A DNA stretch of 64,000 nt from the NCBI RefSeq assembly GCF_026013525.1, contig NZ_JAPDRA010000001.1:124001-188000 (forward strand), read 5' to 3'. The translations under genes and the position numbers were made by a program. Origin of the DNA: Sphingomonas canadensis (GTDB lineage: Bacteria; Pseudomonadota; Alphaproteobacteria; Sphingomonadales; Sphingomonadaceae). Shown here one piece after another: positions 1-8,090 of this stretch (position 1 is its first letter; every line of letters starts with the position of its first letter). The notes under the pieces were generated by a model, which worked only from the letters and a program-made list of their open reading frames with translations, was not told where the DNA came from and did no database searches.

Positions 1-447
1 TTGCGGCGCGAACTCGTGCCGGACAGTGAAGGGGCCGGCGAACATACCGGCGCGCCGGCCCTGACCGTCGAGCTGGAGCCGATCGGGGCCGAGATCGAGA
101 TCGCCTATGTCAGCGACGGCACGATCAATCGGGCGCAGGGCGTTTGCGGCGGCGCGGCCGCCGGCGCGGCCGCCCAGGCAAAGCGCACGCAGGCGGGCGT
201 CGTGGATCTCCCGCCCTTCGGTCATCTGCGCCTTCGCCCGGGCGAGGCGCTGCTTTCGGTCGGCACCGGGGGTGGAGGCTTCGGCGATCCGCGGCGGCGC
301 GATCCGGCCAAGGTGTGCGAGGATGTTCGCGACCGGCGGATATCGCGCCAGCGGGCATGGCTGACCTACGGCGTCGCGATCGGCGAGGACGGCGCGATCG
401 ATGCCCGCGCAACCACTGAACTCCGCACGAAAGGCCCTTCGGAATGA
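1..447 (+). CDS. Hydantoinase B/oxoprolinase family protein, C-terminal part (partial)
   Basis: This is the 3' end of a gene that begins before the window; 148 codons are visible. The stretch RELVPDSEGAGEHTGAPAL and the Gly-rich GTGGGGFGDP followed by RDPAKV resemble the C-terminus of N-methylhydantoinase B/5-oxoprolinase beta subunits, which with a HyuA-type partner use ATP to open hydantoin or oxoproline rings in the cytoplasm. Substrate cannot be told from this fragment. The stop overlaps the start of the next gene (ATGA at 444-447), so the two are probably translationally coupled in one catabolic operon. The family call rests on remembered motifs. Confidence 0.72.
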   Translation: MRRELVPDSEGAGEHTGAPALTVELEPIGAEIEIAYVSDGTINRAQGVCGGAAAGAAAQAKRTQAGVVDLPPFGHLRLRPGEALLSVGTGGGGFGDPRRRDPAKVCEDVRDRRISRQRAWLTYGVAIGEDGAIDARATTELRTKGPSE

Positions 448-1211
448 AACTCGCAAACCAGGTCGCGCTCATCTTCGGCGGCAGCTCGGGCATCGGCAAG
501 GCGACTGCCCTACGGTTGGCGCGCGAAGGCGCGACAGTGGCGGTCGTCGCCAGCGAAAAGCTGGCCCGGGCGACCGCCGTTGCCGACGAGATCGCGGCCG
601 CTGGCGGAAAGGCGCGCGGCTTCGTCGCCGATGTGCGCGATGTGCAGTCGATCCGCTCGGTCGTCGCCGATGTCGAGGCCGCGCTCGGCCCGATCGAGAT
701 CATGGTCTATTCGGCCGGCGTCTATTACCCGACGATCCTGGGCGAGCTCGACGAAGCGAAGTTCGACGCGATGGTCGATATCAACTTCAAGGGAGCCTTC
801 TTCGCGATCGACGCCGTTGCCGGGGCGATGAAGACGCACGGGCGCGGGCGCATCGTCACCCTGGCATCGGTCGCCGCCTTTCGCGGCTCGTCCTCCTATC
901 CGCTCTACGCGGCGACCAAGGCCGCCGTCATGATGCTGACCAAGTCGCTGGTCGGACGGCTTGCACCGCACGGAATCCACATCAACGCTGTCGCGCCAGG
1001 CAATACCGCGACCCCGCTCAACGAGAACGACCGGCTGGGAGCGGGCAGCGCCGAGATCCTGGCGGCGAAGGCGGCGATCACGCCCAGCGGGCGCACCTAT
1101 TCCCCGCCGGAGGAGATCGCCGCCGCGATTCACTTCCTCGTTTCGGGCGAAGTACGCGCGATGCACGGCGCCACGTTGCTGATCGACGAAGGCCTGTTTG
1201 CTGGCATGTAG
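444..1211 (+). CDS. SDR family NAD(P)-dependent oxidoreductase
   Basis: A 255-aa classical short-chain dehydrogenase/reductase. The Rossmann glycine motif GGSSGIG is at residues 12-18, the catalytic Ser at about 142 (LASVAAF), and YAATK at 155-159 gives the catalytic Tyr and Lys. The usual NNAG is replaced by SAGV near 90. It should reduce or oxidise a small alcohol/ketone in the cytoplasm; the substrate is not evident. The start overlaps the stop of the upstream hydantoinase-type gene and its stop overlaps the earliest possible start of the GST gene, so all three look like one operon. Confidence 0.9.
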   Translation: MKLANQVALIFGGSSGIGKATALRLAREGATVAVVASEKLARATAVADEIAAAGGKARGFVADVRDVQSIRSVVADVEAALGPIEIMVYSAGVYYPTILGELDEAKFDAMVDINFKGAFFAIDAVAGAMKTHGRGRIVTLASVAAFRGSSSYPLYAATKAAVMMLTKSLVGRLAPHGIHINAVAPGNTATPLNENDRLGAGSAEILAAKAAITPSGRTYSPPEEIAAAIHFLVSGEVRAMHGATLLIDEGLFAGM

Positions 1212-1221
1212 GGGGCGGCGC

Positions 1222-1962
1222 GTGGAACTCTATTTCAACTGGAATGCGGTGTGCGCGCTGAAGGTGGTGCTGTGCCTGGCCGAGAAGGGCGTGGACTGGA
1301 CGCCGCGCCATATCGTGCTCGGAAAGTTCGAGCAGCTCGAGCCCGGATATCTCGCGATCAATCCGGCGGGCGTGGTCCCGGCGCTTGTCCACGATGGCCA
1401 CGTCATCCTCGAGTCGTCAGTTATCCTGGAATATCTCGAGGATGCGTTTCCGGATTTCGCGCTGCGGCCGGCGGCGGCCGCGGATCGTGCCCGGATGCGC
1501 TGGTGGATGCGCCAGGTGGACGATATCGTGCATCCCTCCGTGCGGCCGATCAGCTTCGCGCGCTTCGTTGCGCCGCGCGCAAAGGCGCTTTCGGAGGCCG
1601 AACGGGCGGCTATGCTTTCCCGGACCCCCAAGAAGGAGATAGCCGATCTTTGGGATCGCGCAGCGGGTGCTCCGTTCAGCGACGAGGAAATTGGCAGGTA
1701 CCTGACGTCTATCCGAAAGGTGCTGATCTCGATGGAAGAGCAGTTGCGCGGATCGCGGTGGCTCGCCGGTGATATGCTGAGCCTGGGCGATATCGCGATG
1801 GCGCCCTATTTCCGCAGGTTCGAACAACTCGGCGTGACGTCTCTCTGGAGCGAGCTGCCCGCCGTGTCGTCCTGGTGGCAACAGATGCGCGCACGCCCGG
1901 CCTATGCTGCGCTTGACCGGCTCAGGCTGCAATATGCCCCGGCTGACCATCCTGCGGCCTGA
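1222..1962 (+). CDS. Glutathione S-transferase family protein
   Basis: A cytosolic GST-type protein: an N-terminal thioredoxin-like domain starting VELYFNWNAVCALK, the glutathione-binding loop region NPAGVVPALV followed by ESSVILEYLED (the ES motif), then an alpha-helical C-terminal domain. GTG at 1222 is preferred because GGGGGCGG lies just upstream; an in-frame ATG at 1198 would overlap the SDR gene by 14 nt and is possible. It follows the SDR directly, so it may act in the same pathway, for example glutathione conjugation, isomerisation or dehalogenation of an intermediate. Substrate unknown. Confidence 0.85.
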   Translation: MELYFNWNAVCALKVVLCLAEKGVDWTPRHIVLGKFEQLEPGYLAINPAGVVPALVHDGHVILESSVILEYLEDAFPDFALRPAAAADRARMRWWMRQVDDIVHPSVRPISFARFVAPRAKALSEAERAAMLSRTPKKEIADLWDRAAGAPFSDEEIGRYLTSIRKVLISMEEQLRGSRWLAGDMLSLGDIAMAPYFRRFEQLGVTSLWSELPAVSSWWQQMRARPAYAALDRLRLQYAPADHPAA

Positions 1963-2303
1963 TCGGCGACAGTGCGGCTTGAAATGCGCTCCATCTTTGC
2001 GGGCATGCGAAACGGCTCGCGGCGAGGTTGAAGGCAGGGCGGACATGGCCCTGTCGAGACGCCACCGGCGAACCGCATCAACTGGCAGGCCGGGGCGGTT
2101 GACCGGCGCCGGCGCAAGGAAAAACACGTCGGTTCGGCACCTATTGAAGCAAGGGCGATCTGCGCGTCATCGCGGCGGCTTTGGGCTTGATGGCGCGGCG
2201 CGGGTCGCGATGTGTCCGGATCGGGAAACGGCGGGCGCGGCAATGTGCCTCGCCCGCCGCTTTCCCGGCCCGTATATGCCCCCGGCGGAAGCGGCGCCGG
2301 CGC
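1963..2303. other. Intergenic region without a convincing gene
   Basis: This 341-nt gap separates convergent genes (GST on plus, TonB-dependent receptor on minus). Open frames cross it but none has codon use or a start signal like its neighbours. The only clear structure is the hairpin at 2223-2266, listed separately. Confidence 0.6.
2223..2266 (-). terminator. Hairpin downstream of the TonB-dependent receptor gene
   Basis: A 9-bp perfect GC stem (CGGCGGGCG with CGCCCGCCG) extended by GGGAAA/TTTCCC after a one-base bulge, with a 13-nt loop. It lies 38 nt past the receptor stop. There is no T-run after the stem on either strand, so it is only terminator-like. Confidence 0.4.
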
Positions 2304-4661
2304 CTAGAAGCGCGTGCCGAACTGGATTCCGATCGTGCGCGGGCGGTTGACCGATACGCTGGTCGGGCGGAAGTCCAGCTTGCCGGCGTTCAGGATCGGG
2401 GTGCCGGTGTTACCCTGGATCGCCTGATACTCGATCTCGTTGGTCAGATTGTCGACGAACGCGGTCAGCGACCAATGTTCGCTTTCCAGGCCGACGCGCA
2501 GGTTGACGAAATTCTGCGCGCCCATCCGGCTCGACGGATAGTTCTGCGACAGCGCGAAGCGCGAGCCGATATACTGGTACGACAGGTTGGCGGTGACCGA
2601 GAGATCGCCGTCCACCGGCTGGCGGATGTCGACGCCCGCCGCCGCCGCCCATTCCGGCGTGTTGACCGGCCGGTTGCCCTTCTGAAGGTCTTCCGTGAAC
2701 CCGAGCGCGGCCAGCGTGGCGGGATTGGCCAGCGCCGCGCCGCTCTGGAAGGACGCATCCTGCCAGGTGCCGCTCAGATAGAAGTTCACGCCGCGCGCCG
2801 CGCGCCAGCTCGACTGAAGCTCGACGCCGTAGATCTCAAGATCGGGGCCGTTCAGCGTGAGCACGAACGGGTTCGCGGTCAGGATCTGCGGATCCTTGAA
2901 ATCGGTATGGAAGGCGGAGACGTTGAGCGTCAGCGCGTCGTCCAGCCAGCGCGTCTTGGCGCCGATCTCGAACGAGAGCACCTCATCCTCGCGGAACGAG
3001 CGCGCCTGTTCGAACCGGGCCAGGCTGGGCGGGGTGCCCGCGCCGCGCAGCGCCGAGGTGAAGGGATTGAGGTTGCCGTTGCGCACGCCCGTGGCGGCGA
3101 TGGCGTAGAGCATCGCATCGTCGCCGACGTCCAGCTCGATCGCGGCGCGCGGCAGGAAGCGGCGGAGCTGGAAGGATTCCTCCAGCGGGATGCCCGCCGC
3201 GGTCGCCGTCGCGTTGACGTCGGCGATGACGAAGGGAGGCGCCAGGCCGTTGGGCGCGCCGCCGAACGCCGCGATCGACTGGATCGAGACGCTCGTGATC
3301 TTCTCGTCGACATAGCGCACGCCCGCGATCAGGCGCAGCCGCTCGCTCGCCCTGAGCGTGCCTTCGACGAAGCCCGAGATCTGGCGCGAATCGACCGAGC
3401 CGGCCTGGCCGATCAGCGTCGTGCCGCCGACGGGCGTCGTATAGGGCGCGAACTCCGGGGCCGTAGTGGTCAGGTGGGCGATATAGCTCGCATCCTGATA
3501 ATAGACGCCGCCGATCAGATCGAAGGCGCCGCCCAGATCGGTGGCGAAGCGCAGCTCCTGGGTGAAGCTCTCGTCATCCGCGTTCGACAGGCCGGTGGCG
3601 GTCAGCACGGTGGTGAACAGGCCGAATGCCGCGGCCGACTGGGCGTCGAAGAACTCGTCCCGCCGGCTGCGGGTGTACCAGCCGGTGATCGCGGTGAGCG
3701 TAACCGGCCCGGCGTCATATTCGACCTTGCCGGTATAGAGCTCGAACTTGTCGCGATTGTCCCCCTGAACCGGTGTCGAGAGGACCAGCGCGGTCTTGGC
3801 GGCGGGCGGCGCGTTGACCTCATAGCTGCCGCCGAAATCGTCGCGGCCGGCGAAGGCCATCAGCCGGATCGAGAGATCGTCCGTGGGCTTCCACAGCGCG
3901 ACCACGCGGCCGCTGAACGCGCGATAATCGTTGAAATTGTCGATGCCCAGGCGCGGATTGTCGATGAACCCGTCGTCCTTGCGATAGTTGACGACCGCGC
4001 GGATGCCGAGCCGGTCCGGAACCAGGATGAACGAGCTTGCGGCGGAAGCGGCGACATTGGTGCCGCCTTCGTCCGTGAACGACAGGCTCGACTGGAACAC
4101 CATGTCGGATGCCAGGGCGCCGCCAAGGTTCGGATCGCGCGAGAAATAGCGGATCGTGCCGCCCACCGATCCCTCGCCGAACAGCGTCGGCTGCGGCCCG
4201 CGCAGCACCTCGATCCGGTCGAAGTCGAAATAGTTGAAGTCGCGCTGGCTCGCGGTCGCGGCGGCGACGGGAATGTCGTCGAGGAACTGGCTGACCAGCG
4301 GGCCGGAGCCGCCGAGATCGGACAGCCGCGGCGAGACGCCGTTGGAGATGCCGCGGACGCTGACGTCATTCTGGCTGGGGCCGCGATCGATGGTCGAAAG
4401 GCCGGGCGTGCGGCGGGCGATATCCTCGAACTCGTCGATGCCCTCGCGCGCGATCGCGCGGCCGTCGATCGCGGAGATGCTGCCGCCGATGTCCTGAACC
4501 GTCTCCTCGCGGAAGCGCGCGGTGACGACGATGTCGCCTTCGGAGGACTGGTCCGCCGGATCGTCCGAGGCCTGGGCCTGCGCGGCGGTGGCGCCCAACG
4601 TCGCGCAGAGCGCGATCATGCTCGTAGCAAGTAGCGTGCGGCCCGTTTGCCGTAGTTTCAT
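2304..4661 (-). CDS. TonB-dependent outer-membrane receptor
   Basis: A 785-aa outer-membrane receptor. A Sec signal peptide (residues 1 to about 31, ending AQA) is followed by the TonB box DIVVTA at 43-48, a plug domain with the LRGPQPTLFGEGSVGGTIRYFS segment region around 150-175, and a long beta-barrel ending in the aromatic residue F (FGTRF). Such receptors take up siderophores, glycans or other substrates too large for porins using TonB/ExbBD energy. The start at 4661 is chosen because GGGGAGGAT lies just upstream. It is divergent from a Tat-exported serine hydrolase; the shared region carries repeat motifs that may be a GntR operator. Ligand unknown. Confidence 0.93.
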   Translation of the reverse strand: MKLRQTGRTLLATSMIALCATLGATAAQAQASDDPADQSSEGDIVVTARFREETVQDIGGSISAIDGRAIAREGIDEFEDIARRTPGLSTIDRGPSQNDVSVRGISNGVSPRLSDLGGSGPLVSQFLDDIPVAAATASQRDFNYFDFDRIEVLRGPQPTLFGEGSVGGTIRYFSRDPNLGGALASDMVFQSSLSFTDEGGTNVAASAASSFILVPDRLGIRAVVNYRKDDGFIDNPRLGIDNFNDYRAFSGRVVALWKPTDDLSIRLMAFAGRDDFGGSYEVNAPPAAKTALVLSTPVQGDNRDKFELYTGKVEYDAGPVTLTAITGWYTRSRRDEFFDAQSAAAFGLFTTVLTATGLSNADDESFTQELRFATDLGGAFDLIGGVYYQDASYIAHLTTTAPEFAPYTTPVGGTTLIGQAGSVDSRQISGFVEGTLRASERLRLIAGVRYVDEKITSVSIQSIAAFGGAPNGLAPPFVIADVNATATAAGIPLEESFQLRRFLPRAAIELDVGDDAMLYAIAATGVRNGNLNPFTSALRGAGTPPSLARFEQARSFREDEVLSFEIGAKTRWLDDALTLNVSAFHTDFKDPQILTANPFVLTLNGPDLEIYGVELQSSWRAARGVNFYLSGTWQDASFQSGAALANPATLAALGFTEDLQKGNRPVNTPEWAAAAGVDIRQPVDGDLSVTANLSYQYIGSRFALSQNYPSSRMGAQNFVNLRVGLESEHWSLTAFVDNLTNEIEYQAIQGNTGTPILNAGKLDFRPTSVSVNRPRTIGIQFGTRF

Positions 4662-4718
4662 TTTCTGATCCTCCCCGCCGCGCGCACCCTCGTCCGGAGC
4701 CATCCTGCGGCACATCCT

Positions 4719-4768
4719 GTTACTCCGCAGTTACAGCTATTGTCAACGATATTAGATTTTGTTTACAA
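4719..4768. promoter_or_regulatory. Divergent promoter/operator region, candidate GntR sites
   Basis: The AT-rich gap between the receptor and the hydrolase holds TTGTCAAC (4740-4747) and GTTTACAA (4761-4768), an imperfect inverted repeat. The second lies in TTGTTTACAA, close to the GT-n-TA-n-AC core typical of GntR operators. GTTAC occurs twice at 4719 and 4730, exactly 11 bp apart, which puts both copies on one DNA face. The GntR gene at 6101 is the obvious candidate ligand. This is inference from pattern only. Confidence 0.4.
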
Positions 4769-4796
4769 GATGTGCAGCGATACGGAGAGGACCCGA

Positions 4797-6104
4797 ATGA
4801 CCGAGATGATGGGCCGCCGCGCCTTTGGCGCCATGCTTGCGGGCACCTGCTTCTCCACGATGCTGCCCGCGCCGGGCCTCGCCGCCACGGGGGATCGCAA
4901 GCGACTCGCGGCGGCGCTCGACACGTGGCTCGCCCGGATTGTCGACAATGGATGGGTCAGCGGCGCCGCGGTCCGGATCGAAAAGGCGGGGGCCGCCCCG
5001 CTCACGCGGCTGCACGGCTTCGCCGACCGCGAGGCGCGGACGCCGCTTGGCGAATCGACCATCTACCGCATCTATTCGATGACCAAGCCGGTGACCGCCG
5101 CCTGCATGATGACGCTGGTGGAGGACGGCAAGGTCGCGCTGGACCAGCCGGTCCGCGAGCTGCTGCCCGAATGGTCCGACCCGCAGGTGCTGGTGCGTTT
5201 CGACGGCGACAAGCCGGTGACCGAGCCTGCGAAACGCCCGATCACCGTGCGCCACCTGCTTACGCATACCTCGGGCCTGAGCGAGAGCTTCAATAAGGGT
5301 TTCGAGCCCAGCGCCGACCTCTATCATCGCATCGGCCTGATCGCCGGCCAGTTCCGCCCCGCGCTCGGGATCACGTCGCTCAAGCGCTACAGCGAGGTGC
5401 TGGCCACGATTCCGCTCGCCTTCCAGCCGGGCGAGAAGTGGCTCTACAGCAGCGGGCTGGAGGTGGCGGGGCGCGTCATCGAGGCGGCTTCGGGCCGGGA
5501 TTACGAATCCTATCTGCGCGCGCGCCTGCTGCAGCCGCTGGGCATGGCCGACACCCATTTCGCGCTCCCGGCATCGAAGCGGCCACGCCTGGCCGCCATG
5601 TATGTGGGCAGCCCGGACGGCAAGACCGCGCGGCTCAACCCGCCGATGATCCCCGCCTGGGGCGAAGACAGCGTGATCCCGATGGGCGGCAGCGGCCTCT
5701 TCTCCACGCTCGGCGATTACACGCGGTTCGCGCAGATGCTGATCGGCCGCGGGCGGCTGGGCCGCGCCCGGGTGCTGCGCGCGGAAAGCGTCACGGCGAT
5801 GATGACGAACCAGTTGCCCCCGGCGCTGGGCGACATGCCGTTGAGCGCCGCCGCGCGCTTCGGGCTGGGCGGCGAGGTGAAGGGGCTGGGCTTCGGCCTG
5901 GGCGGCTCCGTGCTGGTCGACCCGGCGGCGGCCGGCGGCATGGGCCATCGCGGCGAATATGCCTGGGGCGGCGCGGCAAGCACCACCTTCTGGGTCGATC
6001 CCGTCACCCGCACCAGCGTGGTGCTGATGACTCAAAAGCTTCCCTCCGGCATCCACCCGTTGCGCGACGAGCTGCGTCGCCTTGTCTACGGGAGGCTGCC
6101 TTGA
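4797..6104 (+). CDS. Serine hydrolase, beta-lactamase class C-like, Tat-exported
   Basis: A 435-aa beta-lactamase/esterase-fold protein (PF00144 type). The N-terminus has a twin-arginine segment (GRRAFGAMLAG) and hydrophobic stretch ending near AATG at 32, suggesting Tat export to the periplasm. The catalytic SxxK is SMTK at 94-97, and YSSG near 220 is the likely Tyr motif; TVRHLLTHTSGL is typical of the family. ATG 4797 is chosen over 4740 because GGAGAGG lies 7 nt upstream. Family members hydrolyse esters, amides or beta-lactams; the substrate here is unknown. Its stop overlaps the start of the GntR gene. The paralogue at 32862 shares the same motifs. Confidence 0.9.
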   Translation: MTEMMGRRAFGAMLAGTCFSTMLPAPGLAATGDRKRLAAALDTWLARIVDNGWVSGAAVRIEKAGAAPLTRLHGFADREARTPLGESTIYRIYSMTKPVTAACMMTLVEDGKVALDQPVRELLPEWSDPQVLVRFDGDKPVTEPAKRPITVRHLLTHTSGLSESFNKGFEPSADLYHRIGLIAGQFRPALGITSLKRYSEVLATIPLAFQPGEKWLYSSGLEVAGRVIEAASGRDYESYLRARLLQPLGMADTHFALPASKRPRLAAMYVGSPDGKTARLNPPMIPAWGEDSVIPMGGSGLFSTLGDYTRFAQMLIGRGRLGRARVLRAESVTAMMTNQLPPALGDMPLSAAARFGLGGEVKGLGFGLGGSVLVDPAAAGGMGHRGEYAWGGAASTTFWVDPVTRTSVVLMTQKLPSGIHPLRDELRRLVYGRLP

Positions 6105-6814
6105 GCCGGAGAATACCACCGCCGCATGACGATATGCCGGCGGCAGAACGCATCGCGGGCGAGATCGTCCGCCGCATCAACCAGGGCGCGCTGGCGCCGG
6201 GCGCGCGCATCACCGAACAGGCGCTGGCCGACGAGTTCGACACCAGCCGCGGCCCGGTGCGCGACGCGCTCAAGCTGCTCCATGCCAAGGGCTGGGTGGA
6301 GATCGTGCCCAAGGTCGGCGCGCGGGTGGCCGCGCTCGACGGTTCGCCGACGCTCGAATCGATCCTGATCTCCGGCTCGATGCTGGGGCTCGCCTATCGC
6401 TTCGCGGTGATGAAGGCGAGCGACGCGCAGATCGACGATTTCTTCGCGCGCGCCAGCCGCGTCATCACGCTGGGCCGCGCCGAGGGGACATCGCCCGACG
6501 AGTTCGCGCGCGCCGCGATCGACGCGGGAAATTTCGCCATCGCGCTCGCCGACAACCGCCGCATCGACGATATCGTCGGCCCGGTTCCGCAGGGCGCGCT
6601 TTCCGGCTTCATCCCGATGAGCGTGCAGAACGAACAGGCGATGCAGGAAGCGACCGATCTGTGGATCGAGCTCGCCACCGCCTTTCGCATGCGCGACGCC
6701 GACGCCGCCGAGCGGCTGGGCCGCCGGATGACCGAGACCTCCTATCGCCGGATCCTTCGCTGGCAGGTCCAGCGCGCCGGCGATCCAAAACCGAATGCGT
6801 ACCGGAGGGAGTGA
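6101..6814 (+). CDS. GntR family transcriptional regulator (FCD type)
   Basis: About 237 aa. An N-terminal winged helix (AERIAGEIVRRINQGAL...ITEQALADEFDTSRGPVRDALKLLH) is followed by an all-helical ligand domain like the FadR/FCD group. TTG 6101 is favoured because GGGAGG sits 5 nt upstream and it overlaps the hydrolase stop; ATG 6134 is the alternative. The C-terminal domain lacks an obvious metal-binding His set. Sitting between two serine hydrolases and near a divergent receptor promoter with palindromic motifs, it probably controls this cluster in response to a small acid. The effector is unknown. Confidence 0.88.
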   Translation: MSRRIPPPHDDMPAAERIAGEIVRRINQGALAPGARITEQALADEFDTSRGPVRDALKLLHAKGWVEIVPKVGARVAALDGSPTLESILISGSMLGLAYRFAVMKASDAQIDDFFARASRVITLGRAEGTSPDEFARAAIDAGNFAIALADNRRIDDIVGPVPQGALSGFIPMSVQNEQAMQEATDLWIELATAFRMRDADAAERLGRRMTETSYRRILRWQVQRAGDPKPNAYRRE

Positions 6815-6841
6815 ACACCCAAAAAAGCAGAGGAGAGGATA

Positions 6842-8017
6842 ATGAAATTGTCGAAGAAACTTATCGGCGCCGGATTGCTGTTCGCATCGAGCAGCGCGTT
6901 CGCGGCCTATGCGATCAACGAGGCGGTCAAGGCCCCGCCGCAGGCCCCTGGTGCCGTCCGCGTCGCGGCGGGGCCACAGGCTCCCGGCGGATCGGCCGGA
7001 GCGTCGCTCGCCGCCCAGCCGCAGGAGGGCGCCGCGCTGGTCGACAATTGCGCGCCGATCCGCGCCGCGATCGACGCCGCCCGGCTTCAGAACGTCGCGG
7101 TGATCTTCGGCAACGGCGCGGGCGAGATCTGCCGCTACAAGAAGGGCGCGATCGAGTATAACCAGAAGCTCGCGCTCGCCTCGGCCACCAAGCTGCTGAC
7201 CGGCATCCTTTCCTATCGCATGATCCAGGCGGGCAAGATCACCGCCAACGCCAAGCCGCAGCAATATTTCGGCTATTGGACCAACAGCGCCAGCGACAAC
7301 CGCAGCAAGATCACGCTGGAGCAGCTTCTGGCGTTCACCAGCGGCTTCAACACCAAGGACGCGAACCTGCTGAGCTGCGTGTACAATGCCTACACGACGC
7401 TCGATCTGTGCATCCGCCGGATCTATCTGGGCAACCTCGATAGCGTGCCGGGCGCGGTCTATTTCTATGGCCCGCATCACATGCAGGTCGCCGCCGGCAT
7501 GCTCGACGCGGCCGATACCGGCGATTTCGGCGCCATCTTCGCCCGCTATGTGACGACGCCGCTGGGCCTTACCAACACCAGCTATGCGCTGCAGAGCGCC
7601 GCCAACCCCTGGGCGGCCGCGGGCGGCGAGAGCACGGCGGAGGATTATGCCGTGATCATGCAGGCGCTGTTCAACGGGACGCTGGTGACCGACCTGAATA
7701 ACTTCTTCGCGCCGCGCACGCTGACCGCGACGAAGGGCGAGGTGCCGGCCGCGATCCTGGCCAACAACGGCAGTCAATGGGAATATGCCCAGGGAAGCTG
7801 GGTGGAGTGCGAATATGGCACCGGCGGCGCCAACTATGCGACGCAATGCGCCAACGACAAGATCAACTCCTCGCCCGGCGCCTGGGGCTTCACGCCCTGG
7901 ATCGATCGCCAGAACGGCTATTGGGCGCTGATCGCCACCGAAGACCATGACAACGGCGCCGAGAAGGGCGTGGAGCTGGAGCAGGTGCTGCAGCCGCTGA
8001 TGGTGGCGGCGCTCTAA
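6842..8017 (+). CDS. Secreted serine hydrolase, beta-lactamase-like
   Basis: A 391-aa secreted protein with a signal peptide (KKLIGAGLLFASSSAFA) and an Ala/Pro-rich linker to about residue 65. SxxK is SATK at 114-117, and FYGPHHMQ near 215 probably supplies the Tyr. It belongs to the broad class C beta-lactamase/esterase superfamily but is clearly more divergent than the hydrolase at 4797. Four or more Cys suggest disulfides. GAGGAGAGG lies just before the ATG. It is the last gene before the IS insertion and likely shares regulation with the GntR gene 27 nt upstream. Substrate unknown. Confidence 0.82.
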   Translation: MKLSKKLIGAGLLFASSSAFAAYAINEAVKAPPQAPGAVRVAAGPQAPGGSAGASLAAQPQEGAALVDNCAPIRAAIDAARLQNVAVIFGNGAGEICRYKKGAIEYNQKLALASATKLLTGILSYRMIQAGKITANAKPQQYFGYWTNSASDNRSKITLEQLLAFTSGFNTKDANLLSCVYNAYTTLDLCIRRIYLGNLDSVPGAVYFYGPHHMQVAAGMLDAADTGDFGAIFARYVTTPLGLTNTSYALQSAANPWAAAGGESTAEDYAVIMQALFNGTLVTDLNNFFAPRTLTATKGEVPAAILANNGSQWEYAQGSWVECEYGTGGANYATQCANDKINSSPGAWGFTPWIDRQNGYWALIATEDHDNGAEKGVELEQVLQPLMVAAL

Positions 8018-8077
8018 CCCCCACAGCAATCGCGACGGCGGCGGCTCCCCCCAGGGGCCGCCGCCTGCAAAGCCGAT

Positions 8078-8090
8078 TAGAGCGGTTTCC
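8078..8090 (+). repeat. IS630 left end: TA duplication plus terminal inverted repeat
   Basis: TA at 8078-8079 followed by GAGCGGTTTCC, the exact reverse complement of the right end at 9121-9131. Confidence 0.9.

Noticed and set aside
1-447. Truncated hydantoinase as a pseudogene
   Set aside because: The 5' end is cut by the window edge, not by a mutation.
1963-2303. Short open frames in the gap after the GST gene
   Set aside because: Arg-rich, no SD, no signal or family features.
2181-4634. Very long open frame on the plus strand opposite the TonB receptor
   Set aside because: High-GC antisense frames stay open without selection. The translation is Arg/Gly-rich with no family match, and the opposite strand has a clear receptor.
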